From Eustoma russellianum (taxonomy: Eukaryota > Streptophyta > Magnoliopsida > Gentianales > Gentianaceae), in the NCBI GenBank assembly GCA_036186865.1, contig AP025071.1:10647879-10711878 (forward strand): a DNA stretch of 64,000 nt, given 5' to 3'. The stretch's first letter is position 1. The number at the start of each line of letters is the position of its first letter. Below, in pieces: positions 24,313-35,897 of this stretch. The notes below the pieces were generated by a model, which saw only the letters and a program-made list of their open reading frames with translations, made no database searches and was not told the origin of the DNA. Made by a program: the position numbers and the translations under genes.

Positions 24313-26372
24313 TGTAGCACCCCGTCCCGAACCCTAGGGTCAGAACCGGTACGTCCGTCGTATTTCGCTAAGGGATACACAAAGCGTCTGTATGAATCCA
24401 TGTACCTATCAAAACGACACTGTATTCGATGGCGGAAGAAAAATAAATCGACTTAAAACCCTAAATAGAAAGTAAAATCCAATATCCATCAATAGTCAAA
24501 ATCAAATCAACATTCCCTGAACCACATCGTAAAGTGTGTAAAATGAAATCCCTAAGCTAAGTCCTCAAATGAAATAATAAATAAAATAAACCTTTCTATT
24601 TCTCGATCATCAATCTCCAATCAATCTCTATGAGTCCCAATGAGCCCACTCTGAATACTCTCCAATCCATATATAGCCACACCCTGAATCGTCTGCAAGA
24701 AAACACAAAGAACGGTGTCTGCGACAAAAACGTCACTCAGTAGGTACCCTGCCTACATCGGCCCTATGAGACCATACACGCTAGGACAGTAGTAAAATAC
24801 ATATAAGTACGGTAATACGAAAATAGACTGTCCACGTTTTCACAAATACGTATAATGGTCATAACTTCTTAAAACAATCAAAACACATAATCATACGAAA
24901 TGAGCATGAAATGCAATGTCACATACATGATGCATGATAAGCCTACGTTCTCGGAAACATACATCCTATAGTGCAACGCATTGGCCCAGGATCTAACAGA
25001 ACAGAACGAAACAGAACAGAAAAAATATGTGACTTAGTTCTCGCATACCCTAATAGAACAGAACAGACATGTGACTTAGGTCTCGCATACCCTAACAGAA
25101 CAGAACAGGTATGTCACTTAGGTATTGCATGCCCTAATAGAATAGAACAGATATGCGACTTAGGTCTCGCATACCCTAACAGAACAAAACAGATTTGCGA
25201 CTTAGGTCTCGCATACCCTAACAGAATGGAACAGATATGCGACTTAGGTCTCGCATATCCTAACCGAACAGAACAGATATGCGATTTAGGTCTCGCATAC
25301 CCTAACAGAACAGAACAGATATGCGACTTATGTCTCGCATACACTAACAAAACCTAACATATATGCAACTTAGGTCTCGTATACCCTAACAGAACAGAAC
25401 AGATATGCGACTTAGGTCTCGCATACCTTAATGCAATTTCGTGATGCATGAATGCACAGAACTCACGTACGTAATCTTTCCTTTATTTCTTTTTTCCTAT
25501 TCTTTCTTTTTCATTTTTTTTTCTTTTTTCCTTCTACTTTTTCTTTTCTTTTTTCCTTTTCTTTTCTTTACTTTTCCTTTTTCCGTTCTGTGACTTCCCC
25601 TGTGATCTCCCTCCCTCAGATTCTCCAGCCCTTCGTCCTTTTGTCCCACCCTCCAGTCGACATCTCCTCAGCCCCCACCCTCACTCCCTCACCCCCGGCT
25701 CACTGTCCCCCTGCCGCACCACCCCCACCCTGGCGCACCCCCCAATTGCCTCCCAGCCGCACCCCCAGCCCCACTTCCTCAGCACCATTAGCACGGCAGC
25801 ACGTGGCCATAGCCCACTACCACCAGCCACACGCCGCCACCAGCAACCACCTTCAAACCGATTTTTTCGTCATATACATATAAAAGTACAATCTTTTCCA
25901 AGTTTACCATACAAAGATAGCACCATACATATATATACATATACGATCATATATACGGATGTACAATCCATCACACATACATATATTCAACTAATCAAAC
26001 CTCTATACAAGCACAAATACTTATGCACGATCTCAGTTTCGTAAAGAAGTTAAAGATTATAGTTTTACATTCAAAGGGTGTGAAGGGGGCACCTACCTGA
26101 TAATTGCTACGCGTTTGAAAGGCTTAATCGAGGCTGTGGTGCTCCTCACTCTCTCCTAAAACTGGCAGCCTTGGGTGAAGCAAGAAGACAATCGTTTGTG
26201 TTCCTTTTCTGTGCATGGCAGCTGACTTTAGAATGGGGAGGGAGAGGAGTATTCACGTGATTAAATAGAAATTTGATTAAGATTTAGGGAAAATTTCCTA
26301 ATCAAATTAGGTTTAGTAATTAATTAGGCCTTAATGACCCTTTTGCCCCTTTTTAAAAAATAGCATATAACA
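24313..26372 (-). repeat. 3' LTR of A
   Basis: Minus-strand TGTTATATGC...GGGTGCTACA, 2060 bases. It contains an array of hairpin-forming units (24990-25435), a pyrimidine-rich stretch (25480-25590) and a C-rich stretch (25600-25860). It is the same family as the two LTRs of L, in opposite orientation. The left flank CTGAC (24308-24312) has no visible partner. Confidence 0.88.
24990..25435. repeat. Tandem hairpin array in the A LTR
   Basis: About ten units of roughly 42 bases. Each carries arms TATGCGA and TCGCATA around an 8-base loop (CTTAGGTC), followed by a CCTAACAGAACAGAACAG spacer. The minus-family copies in L carry the reverse complement. Confidence 0.9.
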
Positions 26373-26390
26373 TTTCCCCCTTTACAAAAA
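26373..26390 (-). promoter_or_regulatory. Polypurine tract of A
   Basis: Minus strand GTAAAGGGGGAAA directly before the 3' LTR, after the TTTCGGGGACAAAAAT stretch typical of this group. Confidence 0.8.
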
Positions 26391-26399
26391 TTTTTGTCC

Positions 26400-27166
26400 C
26401 CGAAACTGGCATACCTTAGTCAAAGAGTCTAGTATACATCTCCCTTATCTGATCTTCGAGCTCCCATGTGAAGTCTTTCTTGGTGTGATTAGACCTTCAC
26501 ATACGAGATAACTCGGTGCCTTAGAACTTCCTGCTTGCGATCCACGATCCTTATAGGAACCTCTTCGTACGTCGTATCACTTCTCACTTTCAAAGGCCGT
26601 GCCTCCAAAACATAGATAGGATAAGGGACATATCTTCTGAGCTGCAACACGTGGAATACCTTGTGCACTTGCGACAACGCTGGAGGCAAAGCAAATCGAT
26701 AAGCCAGAGTTCCAATCTTCTCTAGCACCTCGAAGGGACCCACATATCGAGGACTCAACTCACCCTTCCCTCCAAATCTCATCACCCCTTTAGTAGGCGA
26801 AACTATGAGATACACCTTCTCTCCCACCTCGAACTCCAAGGGTAATCTCCTCAAATCAGCCCAACTCTTACTTCGATCTTGGGCCGCATTCAATCGCTGA
26901 CGAATCACCTGATCTTTTCTAATGTCTGCTCGACCAATTCCGGACCAGTAATGGATCTCTCACCAACCTCATCCCAATGTAGTGGTGACCCACATTTTCG
27001 TCCATATAGAGCCTCAAAGGGTGCCATCCCAATAGCACTGTGATGACTGCTATTATACGAGCATTCAATTAGCTTCACCATGCCATCCTAGTTTCCCTTA
27101 AAATCCAACGCACATGCTCGTAACATATCCTCGAGTCCTCTTGGACTGACCATTGGTCTGAGGATG
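26400..27166 (-). pseudogene. Integrase C-terminal part and chromodomain of A
   Basis: Minus-strand sequence from HPQTNGQS (about 27150) through a decayed core end to an open stretch 26908-26489: SWADLRRLPLEFEVGEKVYL, RYVGPFEVLEKIGTLAYRFALP and VPIRIVDRKQEVLRHRVISY. After a stop the chromodomain end is still readable (TKKDFTWELEDQIREMYTRLF). Integrase joins element DNA to the chromosome and the chromodomain targets it to chromatin. Stops and the two insertions make this copy inactive. Confidence 0.88.
27162..27166. repeat. Target duplication of B2, left copy (GGATG)
   Basis: GGATG just left of the B2 LTR; exact copy at 35898-35902. Confidence 0.92.
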
Positions 27167-28558
27167 TGATACGAATATGGTTCGTATATTGATGTTGTCC
27201 CGATCTTTCTTCACTCCCCAAACGTCCTTCAAGTCTTGAATGTGATGGACAATGGTGCCAAGCAACCACCTTCCTTCAAGCCTCCAAAATCGTTTGGTTA
27301 GGTGTGTTTGAATCCGCTCAATCCAACACGTCGTTCCGTATCCTTGGATTGTGGATCACCAACAAGGAACACACAATCCTTAATTGGGTCTAGCCTTGAT
27401 TTAGATATGTGTAAACCAAAGGAAAAACACAAACTTTTATTCAAGAAAACTCAAGAACAAAAGATAACATAAAACACTAGGGTTTTTAGTTCAATGATGA
27501 AAAATAGTCTAACTCTTCAAAGAAATGCTAAGTGATCTATATATATGATTACAAGTCTTGTAAAACACTCTCACAAAACGGCTAGGGCTTCCTTGGAGCC
27601 TCCATGTGGTGCGCCTCCTTCCTTTTGATGTGCAAGATGCTGAATTTTGTTAATTTAGGTAAGTTCCCTTCTCTTGGCAAATCCCCAATTATTGTCTCAA
27701 TCCTCAATTGATGTATTATTGCCATTCTTCTAGACTTGCCTTGTGCCTCCTTTGCTCCCATAAAAACGCCAATACCCCTTTCCTTGTGACACAAGCTCTA
27801 ATTTTGGTAACTTCCTTTTCCTTGAATTGTCTCCTTATTTGCTCCCAATCTTCAATTGTGACTTCCATAATTCATTCCAATCCTTCCAAGCTGATTTATA
27901 TCATTATGGAAAGTCTCTTAATCACCCTTGAAGAGCCTAGGCGGCTGCCCCTTGCCTCAAGATAGCCGAAACCCTAAATTGCATGATTGGGCTTGTTTTG
28001 GACTTCTTTCTTGCATCTCTTGTATCTCTTTTTGTGGACTGATTTTGGCAAAACCCAAAACATGAAAGATGCTCCAAATTAAGTCTTCTTTAAGGTCCAG
28101 CTGGCCCATGCACGCCCCATCTCAATTGGAAGCCCAAAATCCCAAAACAGCCTTGTGTGGACAAGCTTGGCCCAAATCTGAGAAGCCCTCCTTTCCACAG
28201 CTCAAAACGTTTGATCCAAGACTTGTAACACCTACAAAACACACTCATACACCAAACATAAGTATTCTAAACAAACGTTAAAAGAAGCAAACGAAAGGAC
28301 AACTAAAAGCCACAGAAACGGCACCAACAAGCGGACTGACTATCATTGGACAATCAGTTCTTAGGCTCAACAATGAGCACCCATTTAGGAGGAACATCCA
28401 TTGGTTCATCTTGCACATGTTTGGTTAGAAAAGAGCCAATATCAAAACCAAGTTGAAAACCATTAATCCTCTTGGTTTGGCTCCTTGTCAACGGCCCCTT
28501 ATGGTTAAGGGCACCTTGTGCAAGCTCCTCATTAGGGGGCTGCTCCTCAGCCTCATCA
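27167..28558 (-). repeat. 3' LTR of B2
   Basis: Minus-strand TGATGAGGCTGAGG...CGTATCA. A TATA-like ATATATATAG lies on the minus strand at about 27538-27548. The last 205 bases of gag-pol (28354-28558) are inside it. Confidence 0.93.
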
Positions 28559-31500
28559 ATCCCCCCCTCCTCAAAAGGATTCGCCCTCGAATCATCAAGA
28601 TAAAAATGCTCAAAAGGGGAAAGATCACTTACATTGAAGGTGTTGGAAACTGAACCATACCTGTCTGGAGGAAGATCAAGCACATAAGCATTTGGACCAA
28701 CCTTTTGAATGACCTTAAAAGGTCCATCTCCTCTAGGCATAAGCTTGGACTTCCTCTCCTTTGGAAACCGTTCCTTCCTTAAATGCAACCAAACAAGATC
28801 TCCAGGATAAAACACAACATCTTTTCTATGCTTGTTAGCTTGTTTGGCATACTGTTTATTCTTTCGTTCAAGTTGGAGTTTAACCTTTTCATGCAACTTT
28901 TTGATCATTTCAGCTCGTTGTTTACCATCCATGCTAGTACGCTCATCAATTGGAATAGGCAACAAATCAAGTGGGGAATGGGGTAGAAAACCATAGACAA
29001 CTTCAAAAGGAGAATACAAAGACCCACTATGAACGGCCCTATTGTAAGCAAACTCAATATGTGGTAAACATTCTTCCCAATTTTTCAGATTGCTTTGGAT
29101 TAAAGCACGCAACATTTGTGACAAGGTTCGATTTACCACTTCAGTTTGGCCATCTGTTTGTGGATGTGCAGTAGTAGAAAACAAAAGTTTAGTTCCCAAC
29201 TTGCTCCAAAGTACACGCCAAAAATGACTCAAGAATTTACTGTCCCTATCACTAACAATTGTTTTAGGCATGCCATGCAATCGAACAACTTCTTTAAAGA
29301 ACAGATTTGCAATGTAAGAAGCATCATCTACTTTGTGACAAGCAATAAAGTGTGCCATCTTAGAGAATCTGTCTACCACAACAAAGACACTATCTCTACC
29401 ACCTTTTGATCTAGGTAAGCCAAGAACAAAGTCCATAGAAATGTCCTCCCAAGGTGCACTAGGTACGTCCAAGGGTGTGTACAAACCATGAGGTTGTGTT
29501 TTGGACTTAGCCTGCCTACAAGTGATGCAACTACTACAAACCTTTGCAACATCTGATTTCATGTGAGGCCAAAAGAAATGTTCCTTTAAAGTTTCTAAAG
29601 TTTTAAAAACTCCAAAGTGTCCCATTAGCCCGCCCCCATGTGCTTCCTTAACCAACAATTCACGCATTGATCCCTTAGGAATGCATAATCGTTTCTCCTT
29701 AAACAAATAGCCATCATGCAAATAAAATTTACCAAAAGGAGAATCAACACATGCATCATAAATGGAAGCAAAATCAGAATCATCCTTATACAATTCCTTA
29801 ACAAATTCAAAGCCAAGCAAGTGTGAAGACAACTTAGTAATCAAAGTATACCTTCTAGACAAAGCATCAGCAACTATGTTATCTTTTCCTTTCTTATACT
29901 TAATGACATAAGGAAATTGCTCAATAAACTCAACCCACTTTGCATGCCTCTTATTCAGTTTTCCTTGACTTTTAAGGTACTTCAAACTTTCATGATCAGT
30001 ATGAATGACAAACTCTTTGGGTTGCAGGTAGTGTTGCCAAGTTTGTAAGGACCTTACCAAAGCATACAACTCCTTATCATAAGTAGGGTAGTTCAATGCA
30101 GCACCTTTCAACTTTTCACTAAAATAAGCAATAGGATGCTTACCTTGGGTTAGAACAGCTCCAATTCCCACGCCACTCGCATCACACTCTATCTCAAATG
30201 TATCATCAAAGTTGGGCAACTTCAAGATAGGTGCTGTAGTGAGACGTCTTTTAAGCTCATCAAACGCCCTTTGTTGGGCGTCCCCCCAATGGAATCCAAC
30301 CTCCTTCTTGACTATCTCATTCAATGGTGCGGCTACGGTTGAAAAGTCCCTGCCAAACCGCCTATAAAAACCTGCCAAACCATGAAAGCTCCTCACTTCG
30401 CCCACACTCTTTGGTGTAGGCCATTCAAGGATGGATTTCACCTTGTCTTGATCCATTTCAATCCCTGCAGAACTGATTACAAAACCAAGAAAAACAACTT
30501 TGTCCAAACAAAAAGAACATTTCTTAAAGTTAGCATAAAGTTTTTCCTTTCTTAGCTTTTCAAAAACAGCTCTTATGTGATCTAAATGCTCTTCTAAGGT
30601 CTTAGAATAGATCAAGATGTCATCAAAATAAACCACAACAAACTTGCCAATAAAAGCTCTCAAAACTTCATTCATTAGCCTCATGAATGTACTAGGTGCA
30701 TTAGTTAACCCAAAAGGCATAACTAACCATTCATACAATCCAAATTTAGTTTTAAAAGCTGTTTTCCATTCATCACCCTCTCTTATCCTCACTTGAAAAT
30801 AACCACTTTTCAAATCAATTTTCGTATACCATTGTGAACCATGCAACATATCAAGCATATCATCAAGTCTAGGGATGGGATACCTATACTTTACAGTGAT
30901 TTTGTTGATGGCCCTACAATCTGTACACATCCTCCAAGTGCCATCTTTTTTTGGAACAAGGATGACTGGCACTGCACTTGGACTCATGCTTTCCCTTACC
31001 TTCTCTTTGGCCAAGAGATCCTCCACTTGCCTTTGTATCTCCTTTGTTTCCTCCGGATTGGCTCTATAAGCTGGCCTATTAGGTAGGACAGCCCCTGGAA
31101 TAAAGTCAATGTGGTGCTCAATCCCTCTTAAAGGTGGCAACCCATGTGGCTCCTCCTCGGGAAACAAATCTGCAAATTCTTCCAACAAAGAAACAACACC
31201 ACTAGGCAAGGTAGATGGTAAGTCATTCTTAGAAAACAAGCATGCAACACTATCTTTGTAAAGCATCACCAAAACAGTTTTATTATCATACAATGCATGG
31301 GTAACTTCACGAGATTTTGCAAAGAAAGCATGCTTCTTAGGTGGACGTGAAATTTGTGGGGTGGATGCTTGTGAAAGTGTTTGAACCGTGGGTGAGGGTG
31401 GACTGGTTTGGGCCGTGGGTTGTGTACCCTTGGCCGAGGAGTTTGTAGCCTCCAAAAGGCTTCTTCTCTCCTTTTTAAGAACCTCTAAGAACCTTTTTTC

Positions 31501-33321
31501 AGCCTCCTTTTCCTTAGGATCTGAATGGTTCTTCTTCATCCTCTTAGCATCCTCATAAACTTTATGTGGAGACAATGCATGCAACTTAAACTTTTTGCCA
31601 TTAAAGGTAAAAGCATACATGTTCAATCTACCATCATAAATAACATGCTTGTCAAACTGCCATGGTCTACCCAACAAAATATGACTAGCATGCATAGGAG
31701 CTACATCACACAAAATTTCATCTTTGTAACCGCCAATAGATAAAGAAATCAGAACTTGTTTAGACACATGAATTTCACCACAATCATTTAGCCAAGATAA
31801 CCTATAGGGATGGGAATGATCAATCATAGGTAAATCTAGCTTTCTAACAAGTTCAATACTTGCAACATTAGCACAAGAACCACTATCAATAATTAAAGTG
31901 CAAGTTTTGCCTTTTACCAAACAATGGATGTGGAAAATGTTCTCCCTTTGCAAGTGTTCTTCTTCCTCCTTCATGTGTGCACTTAAGGCTTTTCTTACCA
32001 CAAGAAAGTCCTTATATGCACCCTCTTCATCACTCTTTATCTCCTCAGCTGAGTCCTCTTGGTACTCTTCCTTTGTGGCCTCTTCTTCCTCCTCTTCTGA
32101 ATAGAATTCATTTGTTTCCTCAAGGTACAACACTTTCTTGGCATTAGGGCAGTCCCTTGCATAGTGTCCTCTCCCTCGACATTTAAAACACTCAATCTCC
32201 CTTGTTCTTGGAGGGTTTGCGGGTGCTTTGCCTTTGTTTTTGTCATTTTGACCTAGATTTGCTCCGTTGGTCCTTTGAGTGAAGTGTGGCTTATTTGGAG
32301 CGCTAGAACCGTTTTGGCCGAATGTGTTTGAACTTGGCCGTGCTCCTCCATTGCCATTAGACCTAGGCTGCACTTTAGAAAAAGAAGAAGCATTAGTTCT
32401 AAAACCAAATCCACTAGAAGAAGAACGTACCTTTAATTGCCGCTCAATTTTCTCAGCTTTGTGAACCATGGAATTGAGATCAACGTAGGTAGTGAGTTCA
32501 AGTTGAAACCCAATCTCCTTATTAAGACCTCCCAAAAATCGAGCCATGGTTGCCTCCTCGGTTTCTTCAGTATCAGTTTTTATCAACAAACTCTCTAACT
32601 CCTTAAAGTATTCATCCACACTTTTATTTCCTTGAGTTAGGCATTGCAACTTTTGGAACATGGATCTCTCGTAAGATTCTGGAATGAATTTCTTTCTCAT
32701 CTCATATTTCATCTCATCCCAAGTTCCAATTGTGGGTTGTCTAGTCCTTCTTCTTATGCTTTGAGTTTGGTCCCACCAAATCAAGGCATATTCCAAGAAC
32801 TCTATACTTGCATATCTCACTTTTTGCAACTCGGTATAGTTGGTATAGGAAAAGATCATGTCAACTTTTCTCTCCCACTCAATGTAAGCTTCAGGGTCAC
32901 TTTTTCCATAAAAGGGTGGAATGTTTATTTTTGTTTTCAAATAATCATCCTCTTGGGGTACATACCTTCTAGGTTGTATTCGGCCTTGAGGTCTTGGGTA
33001 TACCTCCTCAACCTCTTCCTCTTCATAGAAGTCATTCCATTCTTCCCTAACAGGTTGTGGTCTCACTCCGTGTCTCCTATCGCCTCTACCCCTTGCTCCT
33101 CCTCTACCTCCCATGCTTGTGGATCCCTTAGGTTCAGTGCCACGGGATGTTTGGCCTTGGTTTTGATGTGGGGGCTGTTCTTGGGTAGGGGGTGTGTTGG
33201 ATGTCATCCTCGCTTCCCACTCATCCAATCTAGATTGCATGGTAGCAAGCATTTGTGCCATCTTTTCCATAGAAAATTCCACTTTGTCTCCTCCTCCTTG
33301 GGTACTGTTTGACCCCTCCAT
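28354..33321 (-). CDS. Gag-pol polyprotein of B2, intact frame
   Basis: One open frame; MEGSNSTQGG at 33321 is the likely start, nine codons inside the longest frame (33348), because it matches a gag beginning. Approximate positions in the longest frame: gag with DPEAYIEWERKVDMIF (150-170) and knuckle CFKCRGRGHYARDC (about 385); protease IIDSGSCANV (about 486); reverse transcriptase with KIDLKSGYFQVR and catalytic YFDDIL (about 906); RNase H with ECDASGVGIGAVL and HTDHESLKYL; integrase zinc finger (AHGGGLMGHFG, CSSCITCRQAK), core with SMDFVLGLP, SDRDSKF and AHPQTDGQTEVVN; C-terminal GDLVWLHLRKERFP; and GPLTRSQTKR near 1615. All expected catalytic motifs are present. It would encode particle protein and enzymes for copying and integration. 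Confidence 0.95.
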   Translation of the reverse strand: MEGSNSTQGGGDKVEFSMEKMAQMLATMQSRLDEWEARMTSNTPPTQEQPPHQNQGQTSRGTEPKGSTSMGGRGGARGRGDRRHGVRPQPVREEWNDFYEEEEVEEVYPRPQGRIQPRRYVPQEDDYLKTKINIPPFYGKSDPEAYIEWERKVDMIFSYTNYTELQKVRYASIEFLEYALIWWDQTQSIRRRTRQPTIGTWDEMKYEMRKKFIPESYERSMFQKLQCLTQGNKSVDEYFKELESLLIKTDTEETEEATMARFLGGLNKEIGFQLELTTYVDLNSMVHKAEKIERQLKVRSSSSGFGFRTNASSFSKVQPRSNGNGGARPSSNTFGQNGSSAPNKPHFTQRTNGANLGQNDKNKGKAPANPPRTREIECFKCRGRGHYARDCPNAKKVLYLEETNEFYSEEEEEEATKEEYQEDSAEEIKSDEEGAYKDFLVVRKALSAHMKEEEEHLQRENIFHIHCLVKGKTCTLIIDSGSCANVASIELVRKLDLPMIDHSHPYRLSWLNDCGEIHVSKQVLISLSIGGYKDEILCDVAPMHASHILLGRPWQFDKHVIYDGRLNMYAFTFNGKKFKLHALSPHKVYEDAKRMKKNHSDPKEKEAEKRFLEVLKKERRSLLEATNSSAKGTQPTAQTSPPSPTVQTLSQASTPQISRPPKKHAFFAKSREVTHALYDNKTVLVMLYKDSVACLFSKNDLPSTLPSGVVSLLEEFADLFPEEEPHGLPPLRGIEHHIDFIPGAVLPNRPAYRANPEETKEIQRQVEDLLAKEKVRESMSPSAVPVILVPKKDGTWRMCTDCRAINKITVKYRYPIPRLDDMLDMLHGSQWYTKIDLKSGYFQVRIREGDEWKTAFKTKFGLYEWLVMPFGLTNAPSTFMRLMNEVLRAFIGKFVVVYFDDILIYSKTLEEHLDHIRAVFEKLRKEKLYANFKKCSFCLDKVVFLGFVISSAGIEMDQDKVKSILEWPTPKSVGEVRSFHGLAGFYRRFGRDFSTVAAPLNEIVKKEVGFHWGDAQQRAFDELKRRLTTAPILKLPNFDDTFEIECDASGVGIGAVLTQGKHPIAYFSEKLKGAALNYPTYDKELYALVRSLQTWQHYLQPKEFVIHTDHESLKYLKSQGKLNKRHAKWVEFIEQFPYVIKYKKGKDNIVADALSRRYTLITKLSSHLLGFEFVKELYKDDSDFASIYDACVDSPFGKFYLHDGYLFKEKRLCIPKGSMRELLVKEAHGGGLMGHFGVFKTLETLKEHFFWPHMKSDVAKVCSSCITCRQAKSKTQPHGLYTPLDVPSAPWEDISMDFVLGLPRSKGGRDSVFVVVDRFSKMAHFIACHKVDDASYIANLFFKEVVRLHGMPKTIVSDRDSKFLSHFWRVLWSKLGTKLLFSTTAHPQTDGQTEVVNRTLSQMLRALIQSNLKNWEECLPHIEFAYNRAVHSGSLYSPFEVVYGFLPHSPLDLLPIPIDERTSMDGKQRAEMIKKLHEKVKLQLERKNKQYAKQANKHRKDVVFYPGDLVWLHLRKERFPKERKSKLMPRGDGPFKVIQKVGPNAYVLDLPPDRYGSVSNTFNVSDLSPFEHFYLDDSRANPFEEGGIDEAEEQPPNEELAQGALNHKGPLTRSQTKRINGFQLGFDIGSFLTKHVQDEPMDVPPKWVLIVEPKN
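28559..28578 (-). promoter_or_regulatory. Polypurine tract of B2, inside the coding frame
   Basis: Minus strand CCTTTTGAGGAGGGGGGAT, directly before the 3' LTR and translated as PFEEGGID. Same arrangement as in B1. Confidence 0.88.
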
Positions 33322-33348
33322 GGCAACCTGAAACGCTTTCACAAACAA

Positions 33349-34505
33349 GAAAAGAAGAAAACTAACACAAGAAACAAAAGTGAGTCGTTAGTGAAAACAA
33401 AAAAAGAAAACGAAAATTCTGTTTGGCCTTTTTTTTGTTGTCCTCCCTTGTTTTCTCTCAATTGTTCAAGTGTTTTTCCTTGGCCAATCGTGAGCTAGAA
33501 CCTCTTAAAGCAAGTCCCAAATTGGCTAACCACAATCTGTTTCGTTTTCTGTCCTTGCAAGCTTCTTTTGCCTTCAAAAACACCAATTGATCAACAAGTG
33601 GTAAAACAGCTTCAAGAACTCTAGAGCACAATTTTTAAACACACTTAATAACTATTATTCAAAGAAACAAGAAACCAAAAGTGATGTAGTTGGCTGAACC
33701 AAAGAATTGCTAGGGGTTGTCCTGGGCAATCTTTAATTAAACCAACTTATGCAATATCAAATGCAAGTTCTTTGATTGATAGTATGAATGTGTATCCAAG
33801 GTGGGGAATTTGAAGGTTTGATGTGTGTTGTTTTGGGGAAAACACACGGTTTTGTTTTGATTTTGTCAACTTGGATAGTAGATGCAAAAAGATGGAACTT
33901 TTGTACAAAAGGAACTTCTTTTCTCTTCCTTTCTTGTGCACCTTTTTTTTCGGTTGTGCACGTTTCTTTTCCTTTTTTTTTTTTTTTTTGACGTTCAAAG
34001 CAGCCTTGATGCAACCTTTGTTTATTGTTGCGAATTTCAGTTGTGTATGCTTGAAAGATGATCCTTTTTGTGTTTGTATGGATGGTAGTAGAAAGAACAG
34101 ATTTTTCCTTGGATACCAATACAACCAAAACAAACAAACTTGTATTCAATATCACACAAGCAAATTTAATTAAAAGCTTCGATAACAACAAGGTATTTGA
34201 CTCAAAGGTAGCTTCTTTTAGGACTTGGACTGATTTTAGATGGAGTTAGTCCTATTCAATGCAAAAAAACTATGATCCTATGATTAAGTGTGTTAAAGAT
34301 GAGATCTTTAATGATAGGTGATCAATATTGATGCAAAAGGTGAAGTCTTTTCTCTTTTTTTTTTTNNNNNNNNNNTTTTTTTTTTTTTTTTGACAATAGA
34401 CGTTTTTTTTTTTTTTTGAATGTTTGAGAAAAGAAACAAGAATGACACAAAACGACACAAGAAAAGATATTTGAGATGAAGATAAACGAGAGCTCTGATA
34501 CCACT
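33349..34505 (-). other. Leader of B2 with primer site and assembly gap
   Basis: No credible gene. The primer site is at 34491-34503 (minus TGGTATCAGAGCT), two bases from the LTR. T-runs on the plus strand occur at 33970-33990, 34354-34390 and 34403-34418. Confidence 0.85.
34366..34375. other. Ten-base run of N
   Basis: Ambiguous bases inside a poly-T tract; probably a scaffolding or low-quality homopolymer join rather than a real 10-base gap. Confidence 0.97.
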
Positions 34506-35897
34506 TGATACGAATATGGTTCGTATATTGATGTTGTCCCGATCTTTCTTCACTCCCCAAACGTCCTTCAAGTCTTGAATGTGATGGACAATGGTGCCAA
34601 GCAACCACCTTCCTTCAAGCCTCCAAAATCGTTTGGTTAGGTGTGTTTGAATCCGCTCAATCCAACACGTCGTTCCGTATCCTTGGATTGTGGATCACCA
34701 ACAAGGAACACACAATCCTTAATTGGGTCTAGCCTTGATTTAGATATGTGTAAACCAAAGGAAAAACACAAACTTTTATTCAAGAAAACTCAAGAACAAA
34801 AGATAACATAAAACACTAGGGTTTTTAGTTCAATGATGAAAAATAGTCTAACTCTTCAAAGAAATGCTAAGTGATCTATATATATGATTACAAGTCTTGT
34901 AAAACACTCTCACAAAACGGCTAGGGCTTCCTTGGAGCCTCCATGTGGTGCGCCTCCTTCCTTTTGATGTGCAAGATGCTGAATTTTGTTAATTTAGGTA
35001 AGTTCCCTTCTCTTGGCAAATCCCCAATTATTGTCTCAATCCTCAATTGATGTATTATTGCCATTCTTCTAGACTTGCCTTGTGCCTCCTTTGCTCCCAT
35101 AAAAACGCCAATACCCCTTTCCTTGTGACACAAGCTCTAATTTTGGTAACTTCCTTTTCCTTGAATTGTCTCCTTATTTGCTCCCAATCTTCAATTGTGA
35201 CTTCCATAATTCATTCCAATCCTTCCAAGCTGATTTATATCATTATGGAAAGTCTCTTAATCACCCTTGAAGAGCCTAGGCGGCTGCCCCTTGCCTCAAG
35301 ATAGCCGAAACCCTAAATTGCATGATTGGGCTTGTTTTGGACTTCTTTCTTGCATCTCTTGTATCTCTTTTTGTGGACTGATTTTGGCAAAACCCAAAAC
35401 ATGAAAGATGCTCCAAATTAAGTCTTCTTTAAGGTCCAGCTGGCCCATGCACGCCCCATCTCAATTGGAAGCCCAAAATCCCAAAACAGCCTTGTGTGGA
35501 CAAGCTTGGCCCAAATCTGAGAAGCCCTCCTTTCCACAGCTCAAAACGTTTGATCCAAGACTTGTAACACCTACAAAACACACTCATACACCAAACATAA
35601 GTATTCTAAACAAACGTTAAAAGAAGCAAACGAAAGGACAACTAAAAGCCACAGAAACGGCACCAACAAGCGGACTGACTATCATTGGACAATCAGTTCT
35701 TAGGCTCAACAATGAGCACCCATTTAGGAGGAACATCCATTGGTTCATCTTGCACATGTTTGGTTAGAAAAGAGCCAATATCAAAACCAAGTTGAAAACC
35801 ATTAATCCTCTTGGTTTGGCTCCTTGTCAACGGCCCCTTATGGTTAAGGGCACCTTGTGCAAGCTCCTCATTAGGGGGCTGCTCCTCAGCCTCATCA
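34506..35897 (-). repeat. 5' LTR of B2
   Basis: Same length as the 3' LTR and no difference seen on reading, including the short frames both contain. Confidence 0.93.

Larger units (their letters stand above)
27167..35897 (-). mobile_element. B2: apparently complete CRM-like gypsy element
   Basis: Two 1392-base LTRs (27167-28558 and 34506-35897) that look identical, initiator-Met-tRNA primer site, about 1.1-kb leader, one uninterrupted gag-pol frame, polypurine tract and a perfect 5-base duplication (GGATG). It sits in the integrase gene of A. There is no chromodomain; the protein ends in a GPLTRSQTKR motif and runs into the 3' LTR, as I recall for centromeric CRM-type elements. The lineage call is from memory of those traits and needs a tree. 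The only blemish is a 10-base run of N in the leader. Confidence 0.93.

Noticed and set aside
24971..25357. Repetitive 128-codon frame (NRTEQICDLGLAYP units)
   Set aside because: It is the translated hairpin array of the A LTR; the opposite strand gives an equally repetitive frame.
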